Source: Macrosoma leucophasiata
Lineage: Eukaryota > Arthropoda > Insecta > Lepidoptera > Hedylidae
DNA: 64,000 nucleotides
Assembly: GCA_036365455.1 (NCBI GenBank)
Contig: JAWQUS010000008.1
Coordinates: forward strand, 22,923,501-22,987,500
Direction of reading: 5' to 3'
Part shown: piece after piece, positions 1-12,973 of the stretch
How positions within the stretch are numbered: the stretch's first letter is position 1
Layout of the letters: the number at the start of each line of letters is the position of its first letter
Translations under genes and position numbers: made by a program
The notes under the pieces: model-generated
What the model saw: only the letters and a program-made list of their open reading frames with translations
What the model was told of the DNA's origin: nothing
Databases searched by the model: none

Positions 1-554
1 TGTGATCTAGCCTAACCTGCGTACCACTTATTTATCACTCGCTAGTAATAAGATTAATTTCCGCAATTTTATTTCGTAAATTATAATTTATAATAAAAAG
101 CACGTCTTAACGAGTTCTAATAAAGTTGATGAAACTAGCATTTTATTATGGATAGACGACTCATTTTTGTTTGTAATGACTGTTCTCCAAATGGGTGACC
201 ATAATTTCCTTAATAGTGATTAATTTTGGGACAAAATATTACCTACATCAAAATGCCTGAAATCAATTCGGTTATCGATTCTGAACAAACTAGTTTCGAG
301 TTGTACATTTGAACCGGTTACACGTTGAAGCTAGGAACAGGAACAGTTAAGATTGCCATCACTATAGATTTATTACCAAGACAAATGAAATTAAATCATA
401 CATACTGAAATCTCTATTTTATGTGCAAATCTTGCCATGATGTTTTCGCATGTAGGTTTCAAGATAAGTGTAGGGTAAGTACAGACCTCTTTCTCAAAAT
501 CCCAAAGGAACGGAACTTATACTATACTAGTAAGTCGCGGGAAAAATCTAGTAT
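1..554. other. AT-rich stretch, probable intron or gene-flanking DNA
   Basis: If the donor at 1000 is used, this lies in an intron of the minus-strand zinc-finger gene or beyond it. I could not find an acceptor and exon in it with confidence. Confidence 0.4.
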
Positions 555-735
555 GATAATGGCAACCCTTGACACGTCCTGCTGCTGGGCACGAGTTTCT
601 CCCCTTTTTGGGGGGAGGCCTGGAGCTTACTCCACCACGCTGCTCCAATGCGGGTTGGTGGAGATACAGGTTAGTGGCCAAGCCGCTGTCGGATGTTTTC
701 AAACCGTCCCATAAGGCCACCGATAAGGTTTAACG
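555..735 (+). repeat. Dispersed repeat K, copy 1
   Basis: Shares GGCAACCCTTGA, CTCCCCTTTTTGGG, GGAGGCCTGGA, GGGTTGGTGGAGATAC and CGGATGTTTTCAAAC with 41937-42075. This copy has an extra block at 630-655. Unknown family, non-coding. Confidence 0.7.
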
Positions 736-905
736 ACTGCTATCTAGCGATAGCGACCAGGACTGACGGTTTAACGTGCCCTCCGAAGCACGGAAACGCG
801 CATTGCGCATTTATTTGCCGCTAGCGGTCACCCATTACACATCCGACCGCGCCTGTATCACTTAGCCGAGTCGCTTACGGTCTACACCAAACGAAAGGAC
901 ATGCG
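736..905. repeat. Probable dispersed lepidopteran repeat fragment
   Basis: Contains TTTAACGTGCCCTCCGAAGC followed by ACGG, a string I recall from lepidopteran interspersed repeats. It is GC-richer than its surroundings. It appears to lie in the intron after the giant exon. Confidence 0.4.
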
Positions 906-1000
906 CGCTTCTTCGCTTCAAAAATCTAGTAATAATATAGTATTATATTATTTTTATTAAACAAGTCAACTTCAACAATAAAAGTAAACGTGAAATTTAC

Positions 1001-4000
1001 CTTGTAGTCGGCTCCACAACAGTTTGATTATATTTTGCTGCTGCAGCTTGTGATCTGCATTTTCTTTTAATTTTATCAAATTTGTCCTCAAACATATCAA
1101 TATCTTCAGGTACATCCGGATACATCTTTTCTTTATATTCGATAGACTTTTTAGTTTTTGGTGCAACAGCAGATTGAGCTACTTCTAAATTTCGACTTCG
1201 CGCACAACAATGGCTAGTCACTGTCGAAGAAATAAAACGTCGTTTGTCGAATTGTGGGTCAACTGATTGTTTATAATTACGAGAACTAGCACTCGCTTCA
1301 GCTGCCTCTTTAAGACCTGTTATCAGATCATTTTCTAAATTACGCACTTCTTCACTATCTAAAATATCTTGCTCTGTGTCATCAATATCGTCACTATCAC
1401 TTGGACACTCTTCCATCAATGTTTTTTCAGCCAATGCCAATGCTTCACTAGCCGCAAAGGAAAAAAAGCGAAAATGACAAAATCTACCTTTTTTATGAGA
1501 ATCTTTCAGCATTTCACAGCAATCTAAAAATAGCTCCTCATCTATGCTCAATGCTCTTCGAAACAGAATTCGTTCACGGACAGATCTGTGTATTTCAATC
1601 AAAAACGCTGCCAAAGTTGGTAAGGTAGTTTTCGATTTCTTTTTTCGCCTTGCATACTTAATTTGTAGCAATTTAAGTCGTTCCAAATATTGTCTAAATC
1701 CAATCAAATAGTTAGGTTCTTCAATTATGGGTTTTGTTTTAAATTTCTTTTCTTGTTCAGATAATTTGGATACATGTAGCAATGTCATTTGGTGCCTTTG
1801 GAAATTATCAGGTCTGCGGAAATCCTTTTTGCAGACGGCACAAAATATAGGTACGAATTTCTTGATTTCCGCTGGTTTTGTAACAATATCTTGTTTGGTC
1901 TCTATTGGCTTAACAACTTGAACTTTCTTATCTTCTTTCTTATCTTCTTCGGAAAGTTTCTTACTTTCATTTAATATCGACTTTTTTGTAGGATTACTTT
2001 CTTTTACACCAAAATAAACTTCATCGCTTGCATTCGCAATTATGTGGAATGTTTGGGATATTTTTTTAGTTGCCAATAAATTTGACTTTCGAGGTTTCCT
2101 CTCAGAAAAGAATCCAAAACTCTCCATGAACTGCTCTGATCGAATTTGTTCTCGGGTCTCCTCTGTTGTACTAATTTTGTCGATCTCGCTACAACTTGCA
2201 TTCACATTTTTGTCTTCACTCGTTGGTTTTATTTTAGCCGAGTCATTTTCATTACAATTATTAGTTTCATGCTTTGTGTTAGTGACTGAATTACTTTGAC
2301 TAAGCTCTAAAATTCTTTTCTCTTTTTCTTCGACTAATTTCATCAGGGGCACATCACTCTTTGACGACTCATCAGAATCACTTATGCTGCCCTTACGATC
2401 GATAACAGCATTAACGACAAATCCGCTGTCATCAGATTTACTATCTTTTTCTTTATTCGATTTGTAATATTTCACAGATACGTCGCTACCGGAAGTACTT
2501 GCAAATTCATTAGAAGACGTATTTTTATTAATGTACTTGTCATTTGCCCACGAAGCTCTTTTTTTCTCTAAGTTGCCACGTTTAATAAATGGTTCTGTTT
2601 TTTCAACCATATCTTCCAAATCTATATCATATGGATCATATATCTCAGAATTTGAAGACTTAACGACAACGGATTTCGATCGAGTTCGCCGCGAAGCAAC
2701 AGGTGCTTTATAACGCTTTGTAGTTGATTCTGATGTGTCTGTATTTTGGATATCCACCATATCCTTCCTTTTGTTTTCATCATTTATATCATGTGACTTC
2801 TCCTTGACATCATTATAACATACTTTAGACTTCTTTGGTTTCGAATTTTGATTGATGTCAATACTAACTGCGGAATAGCTCATCTTACGCTTTTCTATTA
2901 AATTGGTTTTATTATTGGCCTCATTAGACGTCGTAAGGTTTAATGAACTGTCGACAGGCTTATCGTTTTGAACTTCAATGACCGTAGTTTCTAAGTCAGG
3001 ATGCTGTTCTTCACAAGTTCTTTTACAATTTGTATCATTTGTCGATTCCAACATACTAATATTACGATCATCACAATTTGTTTCCATTGTTTCTGAGGAT
3101 TGTAGAATTTCATCTTGTTCTAAATCATTGGCACAATTTTCAGATTTATTCTTTTCTTCCACAGCAGTATCGTGAATCACATTACTGACATTATTATTGT
3201 CCCCTGCATGGGGAAAAAGTCCCAAAGCTTTCTTTTTCTTGTGTTTTCTTTTAGTTTGAGGTGACTTTTTGCGTTTCAATGATTTATTCTTCTCACCTGA
3301 AGTTTCAACGTTGGATATAACTGTATCTTTTGAAGTATTTGGAGAAGCAGTGGGCGTACTTGCAACTACAGTCTTCATTTCAAGATTTTCTGAATATGCT
3401 TTTCTTTGGTCGCTCAACACCAAAGGTTTTTTATGATTTTCTTCATCTAGTAATAATTTTGAGAAAATACGTTGCTTTTTCGTAAGAGGAGGCTTTTGCT
3501 CAACTACAGCAGCGGGAACTGGCACATTGTCATATTCATTTAGACTAGTTGAGTCTACAAAAAGCGATTTCCCACGGCGACTGCGTCTCAATGGTACAGA
3601 TTGTATGTCCACTTCCAAAGATTTTGGCAAATTTGAAGATACATTAATTATTTCATCAAAATATATATCAGAACAAGGGGTATTATTTTTGTGAGTACAC
3701 TTAATTTTTTCTGATGCACATTTATGGCAGGCAATTTCAAATTCCGTTACAGTCACGGGATGTGACTGTTCAATGGTGGAAGTAATTTTTGTCGCACTTG
3801 CGGTTGTATTGTCAGGTTCAGATTGTACGTTTGTTTCTTCAGACACGTCTTTTATGTCGCGGAGACAATCGGCTTCTTTAGATGGACAGACTGTGTTCTC
3901 CTTCTTAGATTTAGATTTTGCAGCAAGGGCATCTTTTTTCTTCATATCAATATCACCACTGTTACCGTTGCCACCAACACTTTTAATTTCAGTACATAAT

Positions 4001-7000
4001 TCACCGTTTTTGGCTAATATATGCATTTGGCGTGTCATTTCAATATCATTATTCTTTTCATTGTCGTCGTATACTGTGGGTTGTTGTTCAACAATCTTTA
4101 CTTTGGGCATTTCTTCCGATGCTTTAGTATTTTTCAAGCTCTCACGCGCTGCGTCATTTTCTTTATTAATTTCAAGTTCGTATATTTCATTTTTCTGAGC
4201 TTTTTCATTGCGTTGTTCGGAAGCCTTGGATGAAATAATTCGTCGACCTTTCTTATTTTTCTTTTTAGTATTTTTGTCTTTAGTCACTTCAATTGAGGTA
4301 CTCGTTTCATTACTAGATAAGATTTCACCTTTTCTGGCAACACTATCTTTTCCTTTAATATCACATTCGCAATTATTATCATTACTCTCTTGAGTCGATT
4401 TTTGTATATTGCAGACACTTTTATGAGATTTGGTATTATCAGCCAATGCAACTGAGTCGATCATATTTTCTTTGGAATTTTGCTGGCTCTTTTTAAATTT
4501 CTTTTCTTTTGATCTTTTATTAGTCGTAGGTGACAAATTGTTTTGCAGATTATGTAATTTTTTATCAGAGGTCACAGCAGTGAGTTCTTCTAGTGGAGCA
4601 TCATGTTTGTTAGTAATTTTAAGCTTTTCCCGTTTTTGTTGTACAATAACTGCCAGAGAAATGTCATCTTCCGAATCATCTTCGTCGACATCAAGAGATG
4701 ACTTCGAAAGTTTCAAATCTTCATTTGTATTTTCATTACAATTTAAGACTATGGGTTTTTTCAGTGACGATGTTTGCGCAGGAATCATGCATACTAATTC
4801 GGTCTTGTCTAAATCATTTGATGTGTTATCCTCTTTTATGAGAATACTCTCATCTCGAATATCACGTACTGGAGAAGAATTAACAGATACTTTATCTTTC
4901 GACTTATCGAAATTATCATCTCTAGTTATTAGTAATGGTGGAAAATCTATCAAGCTATCGACATCTTTTTTGATGAGCGAACCGTCTACAGGACACAGGT
5001 CTTCTCTCCCATTCTGAGAGTCCAAATTATTTAGCTCAGTGATAGCTGAAGTACCAACTATGTTTTTATTTGATGGCGATGCATTCTTACTTTGTTGCGT
5101 GCTGCTAATTTCAGCCTGCTGGATAGCTAAAGTTTTAATTAAGTCGCTAGTAAGAGTGTCTCTGACAGGAATGCAAACATTTATCGTAGTAGGGTCTTTC
5201 ACAAATTTATTTTCTATTAACATGGATTTTTGCCGTTCAGACGGCGTTTTAATACGTACTGCTCTTAGACTGGCAGTTTTGTCGTTATTTTTCTTTTGGC
5301 GGCTTGTTTTAGAATCCACAATGTTACGAATAATTTCAGAAGGAACAGCGGTTTGCTTGATCGACTCGATAGTTTGTGATATATTATCATCAATGGTTAA
5401 GTCAATTATTTTATCACTTGTTACATTGTAATCTAATATTTTTGTCTCACGCCGTGTTCTAATATGATCTTCCTGTACGGCAAGCGCTTCACGTCTATTA
5501 TCATCTTCCTTATGTGGTGAAAGTGCATTAGGTGTGAATTTAACCTCGTCTGATGTTGCTATATTCAAATGTTGATTAGTAGTTATAATTGGTGGAGTGA
5601 GAAGACATGAATCAGTCATTGTTGGTGAGTAATTATTTGGCGAAAGATCTGAAGATGAATAAGAACAAGCACTATTCAACAATGAAACATGTTGATTTTC
5701 CGAAACTTCCATTTTCGCATCTGTAGTAGAAGTTGGCGATTTCGTAGAAACAGGAATGACATTATGTTTTAAATTCTGTGATTCATTCGCATTAGGTACT
5801 GATACATACTGCGGTAATACATTAAGCAATTGATTTCGATGATCAACTGGCATTGTGCCCAATATCTCCACCAGCTCTTTAGGTAGCATTGCTATTTTTT
5901 TGGCTGTTTCAGGGTCCTGTTCCAAATTGTCTGTATCATTATTGGGTCGCTGAGACACAGGTGTATTATGAACCACATTATTGAGTGCCATTGAATTTCT
6001 ATCTAATAATGTCACAGAAGAATCCATATTGTTTAATGGTGGAGCGGCGGATGGCGTTGGTGGTATAGCCGAGTAATTTATAGGTGGTCCTATCGTTGTA
6101 CCTGCTAGTGTATACACTGACGTAGTATTTGCAATGGTAGTGCTAGGGATACTCAACAAAGTATTGGTTAAACTATTAGAGTTTGAAGTCTCTATTTTAG
6201 TAACAGTGATACATGCATTGGCCAGAGTATATACTGGCGTTGTGCTCTCAAATTTGGTAACTGGGACGGTTAATCCTCGATTTAAAACACTGTAAGCAGG
6301 TAATGTTGAACCTGCCATTGTACTGATAGCAATAGTTAATGGCGTTTTTGTAAATGGATAACATATTCTTTCTTGAGCTTCCAATGATTCAATGATCAAT
6401 GGTCTTACAACTGTAAAGTCATAAGTCCTTATTGCAACTGGGTCAGTTACATGGGATGGTGTTGAAGGTGAAGGGCATACATTTGCAGTTGTTGTTAATA
6501 CATTTGCACCACAAGATTCCACATCCATAACGATATCTGGACGAGTTGTAATTTCTTCAGTTAAATATTGTGGCAAATGCAAAGCAGAATTATAAAGCGC
6601 TTTCTGTGCAGGAGTATCATCATCTTCTAAAGGCTTGGCCGCATTAGAAACTGCATTACTGGATCTATTATTATTATCTTCATTCAAATTCGTATTGCGA
6701 ATACGTGGATCTTCTGATAGCTGTTTAGAAGATATAGAATGAGGAACATAAGTGGCATCTCTATATTGGTCAATTTTCGCTGAAAAGCTGAAAGTTTTAG
6801 GCTGGTGGTAGATTGGATTATTTTCACTGTTTGGTACATCGTATATTCTGTTGTTTGTTGAAATATTGTCCTTTGTATTCTTTTTACTTGATAAGTCTGT
6901 CGGCAAACTGACATCAACATCGGGAGAAATATACTCATGGCCTGACAGTTTTGTTTTGTGACTAGATAAATCTTGAACTGTATCTTCCGGTTCTATTATA

Positions 7001-9206
7001 TTTTCAGTAGGTACCATAGATGACAGATGTTTCTTTTTCAAAGATAAATCAGTTGGTACATAATCATCTTCCCGGCTTACTGACAGATCTTCGATATCAT
7101 TATTGTCGGCATTGTTTTGACTACATTCCAGTGAACACCCGGACTGAAATGAAGTGTGTGAGGAAGCTTTAATGCTCAAATCAACAACTTCATCAGTATT
7201 ATCGTTTTCGACTTCTTCTGCCATTCTCATGTTATCAAAATTCTTTTTAGACAAGTCTAATGTTTCATAACTTTCATAATTCATTAATAATAATGATGAA
7301 TCTTGATAAGTAGTATGTCTAGAATCTGTGGGGCAAATTTTCCCAGAAAGATCCAATGGAGCAGATTCCATTGATTCAAGATTTATGCCCGTGTGTGCGC
7401 GAGGAATGGCAACTGGAATGTTAGTATATTGATTATCAGGATAGCCTTCAACTGTACAATGTCGGCTAAGATCTACTTCGGGTTGAATATCGACAGCAGA
7501 TCTGTTCTGAGCAAGTTTAGTATCGATAGTAATATTTGGGCTCAACTGGTTGGGTTTAAATGTGGTTGTTTGTACTGCGGTTGTATAAACTTCCGGTAAT
7601 TTTTCTTCCACAAAAGTCCGATTCAAATAATCAGTTTGATATTGCATATCAAGTTGTTTTTTTGGTGGCGATTGTTCCCTGGATATTTCAGGTGTATCTT
7701 TTTGAGGTAGCGCAGGAGGTGTCTGGATGTTAATCTGGATGCTAGTCTGGTTGCTACTCTGGATTGATTTAGGTGCTTCAACTTGGGCTTCTGTAATTAC
7801 TGGTGTTACTGGAGGATTAGTGATTGATCGCGCACGTGACCGTGACGGATCGCGCGGTTTTTTGATCTTGGCAGCATTAGCCTCGGTAGACTTTTTCGAA
7901 GTTGGCTTAGGTTGAACCTGGACCACGACCAAATCGTGAACGGGAGCTTTATCAACAGGGGCGTTTGAGCGTTGACGGGCTGACCCACGTTTAGTGGTGA
8001 CTCTTTCAATTTGAATTTGTTTAGGCAAAATAATGTCCCTGTCCAAATCTTTCCAAGGTCTATGGCGATTGCTATATTGGGCATCAACAGTCTTCGCTTT
8101 AACTGGAGATTCCGGCCGCGGAACTTTTGGTGGTGATGGAATAAGCGCATCTTTATCTTTTTCTGGAAAGTGTTGTTGAGCTAAATTTGGCATTGAGCTT
8201 ACTGGAGGCAGTACTTCAGTGGAGTCGTTGTAACTAGCATCGGATTCAACATTTATCATTTTTTGTTGCATGACGGTGGGATTTGGTTCTATTGGATCAT
8301 CTGTACCGCATTGTACCGAAACATGACCAGAAGAAATACCTGGAACTGGCTCGACTAATTTATTTTTCAACATCGCAATGCAATCATTCAAACCTTTACG
8401 AGGTTTATTTAATTTACTCTTTTGATTTGTATCAAACGATGTTACGTTACCAAAATGTAAAGGAGGTTTATCAAGTTTCGTCACAATAGCTTCATTTTCA
8501 AAATACTGACGTTGACCTGAGGGCACATGCTGTCCGATATTATTACATTCTTGCTGTACCAAGAATAACTGGTGAAACTGCACAGCTTTGTCGTGCGTTT
8601 CTGAATTAGCCGTCAAACTAGCGATTGAATGTTTCAATGGGACATTCTGAGCTGGAGGTCGATGATGGTGTGCATTTTCATTTTCACCATCGCCGCCTGA
8701 AGGCCGTTGATATTCACGATTATTGGAGCCACCGCGACTTGCATGTTCCCTTATGTTATAGGGCCCGCCGTTCACATTAATCCTCGATGGCACGTTGCCG
8801 TAAGACCACTGATCGGTGTAGAAACTTCGCGAAGCATCTACTCTGTAAGCAGCGGCTTGAGCAATGCTATGATTCATATAGGCAATATCTCTCATCTGCA
8901 TGGCCCGTTGAGCTCTGCTTAAAGCATTGCGTCGTTTAAATGATTCCTTGGATAACATCTTGACCTCAGTGTGGTTCGACTTGGGCTTTAAAGGCTTGCT
9001 GTCGTCATCATCTGTATTTTGTTCAACTTTTTCTAGAGATCCGCCAGCAGCAGCGACTTTCTTGGTTCCCGTGTCGTCTGAAGAAATTCGCTTCAACAAC
9101 TTGCTTCTTTGATTAGCGAGTCTTCGGTGCGAACGAATATTCGGGTTCACCACAACCCGGTGTCGTTTAGCCGGTAAATCTGCTATCATTTTCCGTATGG
9201 TTTCGG
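1001..9206 (-). CDS. Giant internal exon of a nuclear C2H2 zinc-finger protein
   Basis: An 8.2-kb exon, open throughout. The first ATG is at 9189, but five in-frame codons lie before it, directly after a strong acceptor (pyrimidine run, then TTATAG, AG at 9208-9207), so that ATG is probably internal. The apparent stop at 999-997 is made by reading into a donor (ACAAG|GTAAAT, GT at 1000-999), so the coding sequence continues left of the window or in an unseen exon. Counting from ATG 9189, residues about 610-770 hold seven DLS motifs (PLDLSGK, TLDLSKK, PTDLSLKK, PTDLSSKK and others) resembling CtBP-corepressor docking sites. IIDLTIDD near 1260 looks like a SUMO-interaction motif. One C2H2 finger uses C2450, C2453, H2466 and H2472. 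The rest is low-complexity, rich in S, N, D and K, with basic clusters. The C-terminal 300 residues look more ordered and probably conserved. Likely role: transcription or chromatin regulation (inferred). I could not assign a named orthologue. It very likely follows the exon at 12974-15006. Confidence 0.85.
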
Positions 9207-10492
9207 CTATAACAAAAAAAGAAAAAACAACATATTAATTACATTTAAACAGACACGGTCTTGGCGAAATCTTAAATAAACTGTACTTAATTTCTACGTG
9301 TTAATAAAGCGTTAGTAAAACTTATTTCTAAGTACTTAACCTAATGTTAATTAGAAATCTAAATATACTCAGGGAGTGCGCGTATAACTTACCAGTTAAC
9401 TATAACGTAACTTAACTAATATAAATATAGCAATACCTAATTAAATGTGATTACTACTAACTAAATTAGGTCATTCCAAACGTTTCGTATTAACTAAAGG
9501 AGGATCAGCTACACTTTAGCAAAAGGATTAGTCTTGTTATGAGCTGCCAACGTATATAAGCGTTTTATTGTAAAAGCGATGAAAAACCAAATCGTTAAGT
9601 CAATTTAGACGCCTTTGATAGCCTTAGAAAATCTTGACAGTTGGCCACTATTTTACCACCATCAGTCCTATGACAGAGTGGTGCAGATTGAAACGCATCT
9701 CTCTCACAGTTATTTGTTAATCGCTGAATTCAACATTGGGACATAAAAGGCAACATTAAAAGGCTTTCCAGATAATCGCTGATTCTTCTCGCCTATAAAC
9801 AATTTAACATTAAAACGTGGACAATCCTGTATTATATTTTGTACACGTGAATGTTTAAAAATGTCTTTAACAATGTTTAATTCTAGTATATTGTTTTAGA
9901 TAATTCGCTCAGCTAAACATTACATAGGAATTTAATAAACAGTTTGGTATTCTGATGAATATAAACCCAGATATAAGTATCGATTTAAAAGATTTGTATG
10001 GGTAATCTGACGGAATGACACTGTTTCTGAAGAATATATTATTTATAAAACCGACAATCTGACAGTTAAACAGAACTATTAAGAAATAACGAAAATCAAT
10101 AAGAAAAATTATAACGAATCGTTTTATTTTACTTTGAACAACAGATTAAATTTAAACAATTGTACATTATTAAATATATAATAAATATATTTCCATTTTA
10201 TGCCGATCATATTTATCTAAAAGAAAATATAACAAATACAAATTATGTTTTTTAAGTTGCCAATAGTGAACGTGCATAAATTATCTAATTTATTCCTCGC
10301 ATTGGTTTCATTATAATGTTAATAAGCATTATAACTTCATGCAGCCAAATAATAGCATTATTATGAAAGTGCGTCACTGACTAATTGATGATTGCAAAAA
10401 TAAGAACTCAAACCCCAATAAAAAATTGCAACATCTATTATTTTCTTTTTGTTTATCAAAATGTTCAATGGGTCATCATCGTCATCATCACC

Positions 10493-10675
10493 TATTAGTG
10501 GTAAAGCTCCACAGGCGTTTTGCGTTGCGTTGCATATCCCTCCCTATGCACCACTACATCGTCTTATCTACTTGCTGCTATGTAGTGTTCAACGCTATCT
10601 TGTTCCGGTCAGGTGGTATTGTACGGATCTGTTATTTCCTACATAGAGGTATAACAACCCAGACCTCAGTGTGGC
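10493..10675 (+). repeat. LINE 3'-tail repeat, degenerate copy
   Basis: Aligns with the better copy at 48308-48597, sharing GTTCCGGTCAGGTGGTA. The polyA end is missing. The family layout (TGGTGGTAGAGC through CACTTAACATCAATGTGA to polyA) resembles the 3' end of Jockey-clade L1Bm-type LINEs. Confidence 0.55.
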
Positions 10676-12048
10676 AATACACCTACAATGAAATCTGTTT
10701 TTATTGAGATGTTTTTAAGCCATGGAGACCGTACCATAACTGGTAAAAATTGCGATTCAATTAAGGCGCTGCCAAAATTTTGTTTCGTTTGTCTTAGTTT
10801 AACAGCGCGTATGAAGAAACGAGATAAAGCTAATGGCGATTCAGTTTAGGATGACAATAAAGGGTCATGGTACGGCCACTGTATTGACTTACCATCTATG
10901 TGAACTGTATACTTGCTTGTCAATTTAAAGATATTGCAGTCTAACTCTATAGTTACACTTCATTTAAAAAACATTAATTAATTTCCCATCCTAGTACTAC
11001 AGTGGCCCTTTTTTACAAAACAAGTGACAACAAAATCATGGACATCAATAATTCAAGAAAAATAAAAATATAAAAATATATAAATTAATTAATAGATACA
11101 ATCACATATATTAAATAATATGAATAATAGTTCTGAATTTAAATGTCTTCATTTGAGATTATAGTCATAAGTTTATATTGTAATGTAAATTTCAAATTAA
11201 AACTGTAACCTTTAGTATGTATAGGAAATATTATATGTACATGAAATGTTCTCATAATTTTGCGGTGCCCCTACGGGGTGTTACATGTAACTACAAAATA
11301 TTTAATTGTAAGACCTTATAACCATGTGACAAGCAAATAAATAAATAATATTTATTATTATTAATTTGTTAAGTTTTTCCAACAAATTATGAAACATGCC
11401 CATAAATAATTTTTATAATGTGCCATTTTGTAGATATGACAACACATTTTTACTTAATTTAATAAATCAACGTAGTGTGGTTGTTTTAAATAAAAAATGG
11501 GATTTGCAAAACTGACGACTAATAACAAAATTTTGTATTATGCAATATATAAGTGAAATAATAATTAATAATTAAAATATACAATTCTACATAGTATAGT
11601 CTATTCTCTACGATCACATTTATTTTCAATTCTTGTAGCTGTCTATTTAAAGCTGATCTAATCTACAACTACATTCTATATTAAATAGCTCAATCATTAA
11701 GAAATGAGCTGGAAACCATACTGAGGTCCTTTTTAGACGGCCATTTTTATTAGATTACATAGACAAAAAACAATTAATGCCGTATAGTAAATGACAATTT
11801 TATTTTCTTTTAAACATGTCGGCGTTTTATTACAACGCTGAAGTTGACCATCCGGGAACACGTTATGGCAACTCCACTGTAAGTACGCATTTTATAGTAT
11901 GTGCATTACATATTAATTAAATAAAAGCTTAAAGCATGACTTATTAGTTAGGAACGAAATTATCCCCTGCGGATATTAATTTACACCTATAACTGTACCT
12001 GTGGAAGAATATCACTCATTGTTGACGGTACTCACCTAATATTGTCAA

Positions 12049-12341
12049 TGTTTTTTTTATGTAAACAAGGTGGCAACCAAGCTTGCAGCTCACATTGATG
12101 TTAAGTGATGACTGCAGCCTATAGACATCTACACAAAAACCAAGAGGTCAAAATGCAGATGTGTTGCCACCCTTGAGACCTAAGTTCTCACGTCTCAGTG
12201 ATAGCTATTACGGGGCCATACATTACCATCTAACCAGAATACGATAGTGCTGAACACTATCATGTAGCGGCAGATAAATTAGGTAATGCGGTGGTGCCTA
12301 CGTCCTCGAGCTCTTACACTGGAACTCTACCACCAGTAAAA
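12049..12341 (-). repeat. LINE 3'-tail repeat, near full-length copy
   Basis: Reverse orientation, from the polyA side (TTTTTTTATGTAAACAAGG) to CTACCACCAGTAAA. It has the shared blocks GACTGCAGCCTATAGACA and GATAGTGCTGAACACTA. It lies in the intron of the zinc-finger gene. Confidence 0.65.
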
Positions 12342-12973
12342 ATTTTATTCACCTAAATAAATATTTTGCAGATCTCACCAGATTCACATCGAAGAACTAA
12401 TGCACTAATGGATGTTCGATACAAGGTAAAGGGGTGTAAATGAATCGTATACCAGGGTCAATAATTTGTGAAACCAATAAAATATAGTAGAATAAGACCT
12501 ATTGAAAAGAGAAGAGAATTTATAATAAAAATGAAAGGAAAAATAAATTACGATCGATTCTAGGTCAGGGGGGAGTGGGTAAAAATCGGTTTATCTCGAT
12601 TTCCAGAAAAACTACAAGTCTTAGGAAAAATAGTAAAATGGCAAAGTTGAAGTCAATAAATAGACTTAGATCATTGTATTCTTATCATTTAAAAAAAGAT
12701 ATCGCTTTATGTCATTTAATATCGAAAAAGCACACTAATTTTCAATAGAAAATTTATCCGCTTTTTTAAAAAGTCAGGTGGGTTTTTGAAATTTATTGAA
12801 TTTATTTTTCCTTTTATATTCCCTCCCTTCTCCAATAAGTTTCATTTTACTAGAATTTATTTTCACGTTTTACCTTTTTCAATTACGTAAATAAAACTAT
12901 TTCGATAGATGAATAAACCATGGTTAGAAATTTATTAATAAAGCATTTTTATGTATGATTTTTTTTGACTCAC

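Larger units (their letters stand above)
9207..12973 (-). other. Intron between the two zinc-finger exons
   Basis: Bounded by donor GTGAGT (12973-12968) and acceptor TTATAG (to 9207), phase 1. It is AT-rich, apart from two LINE-tail copies (10493-10675 and 12049-12341) and a short tail-like sequence near 11265-11345 ending in AAATAAATAAATAA. No exon is evident. Confidence 0.65.

Noticed and set aside
3773..5431. Several open frames on the plus strand opposite the giant exon
   Set aside because: They are antisense shadows caused by the codon use of the real minus-strand exon.
7806..8150. 114-codon frame on the same strand as the giant exon but in another phase
   Set aside because: Overlaps the real frame completely and has no recognisable domain.
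12924..12972. C-terminal tail GESKKIIHKNALLINF as coding sequence
   Set aside because: A strong donor (GTGAGT) precedes it and the downstream exon matches in phase, so it is more likely intronic; kept as an alternative only.
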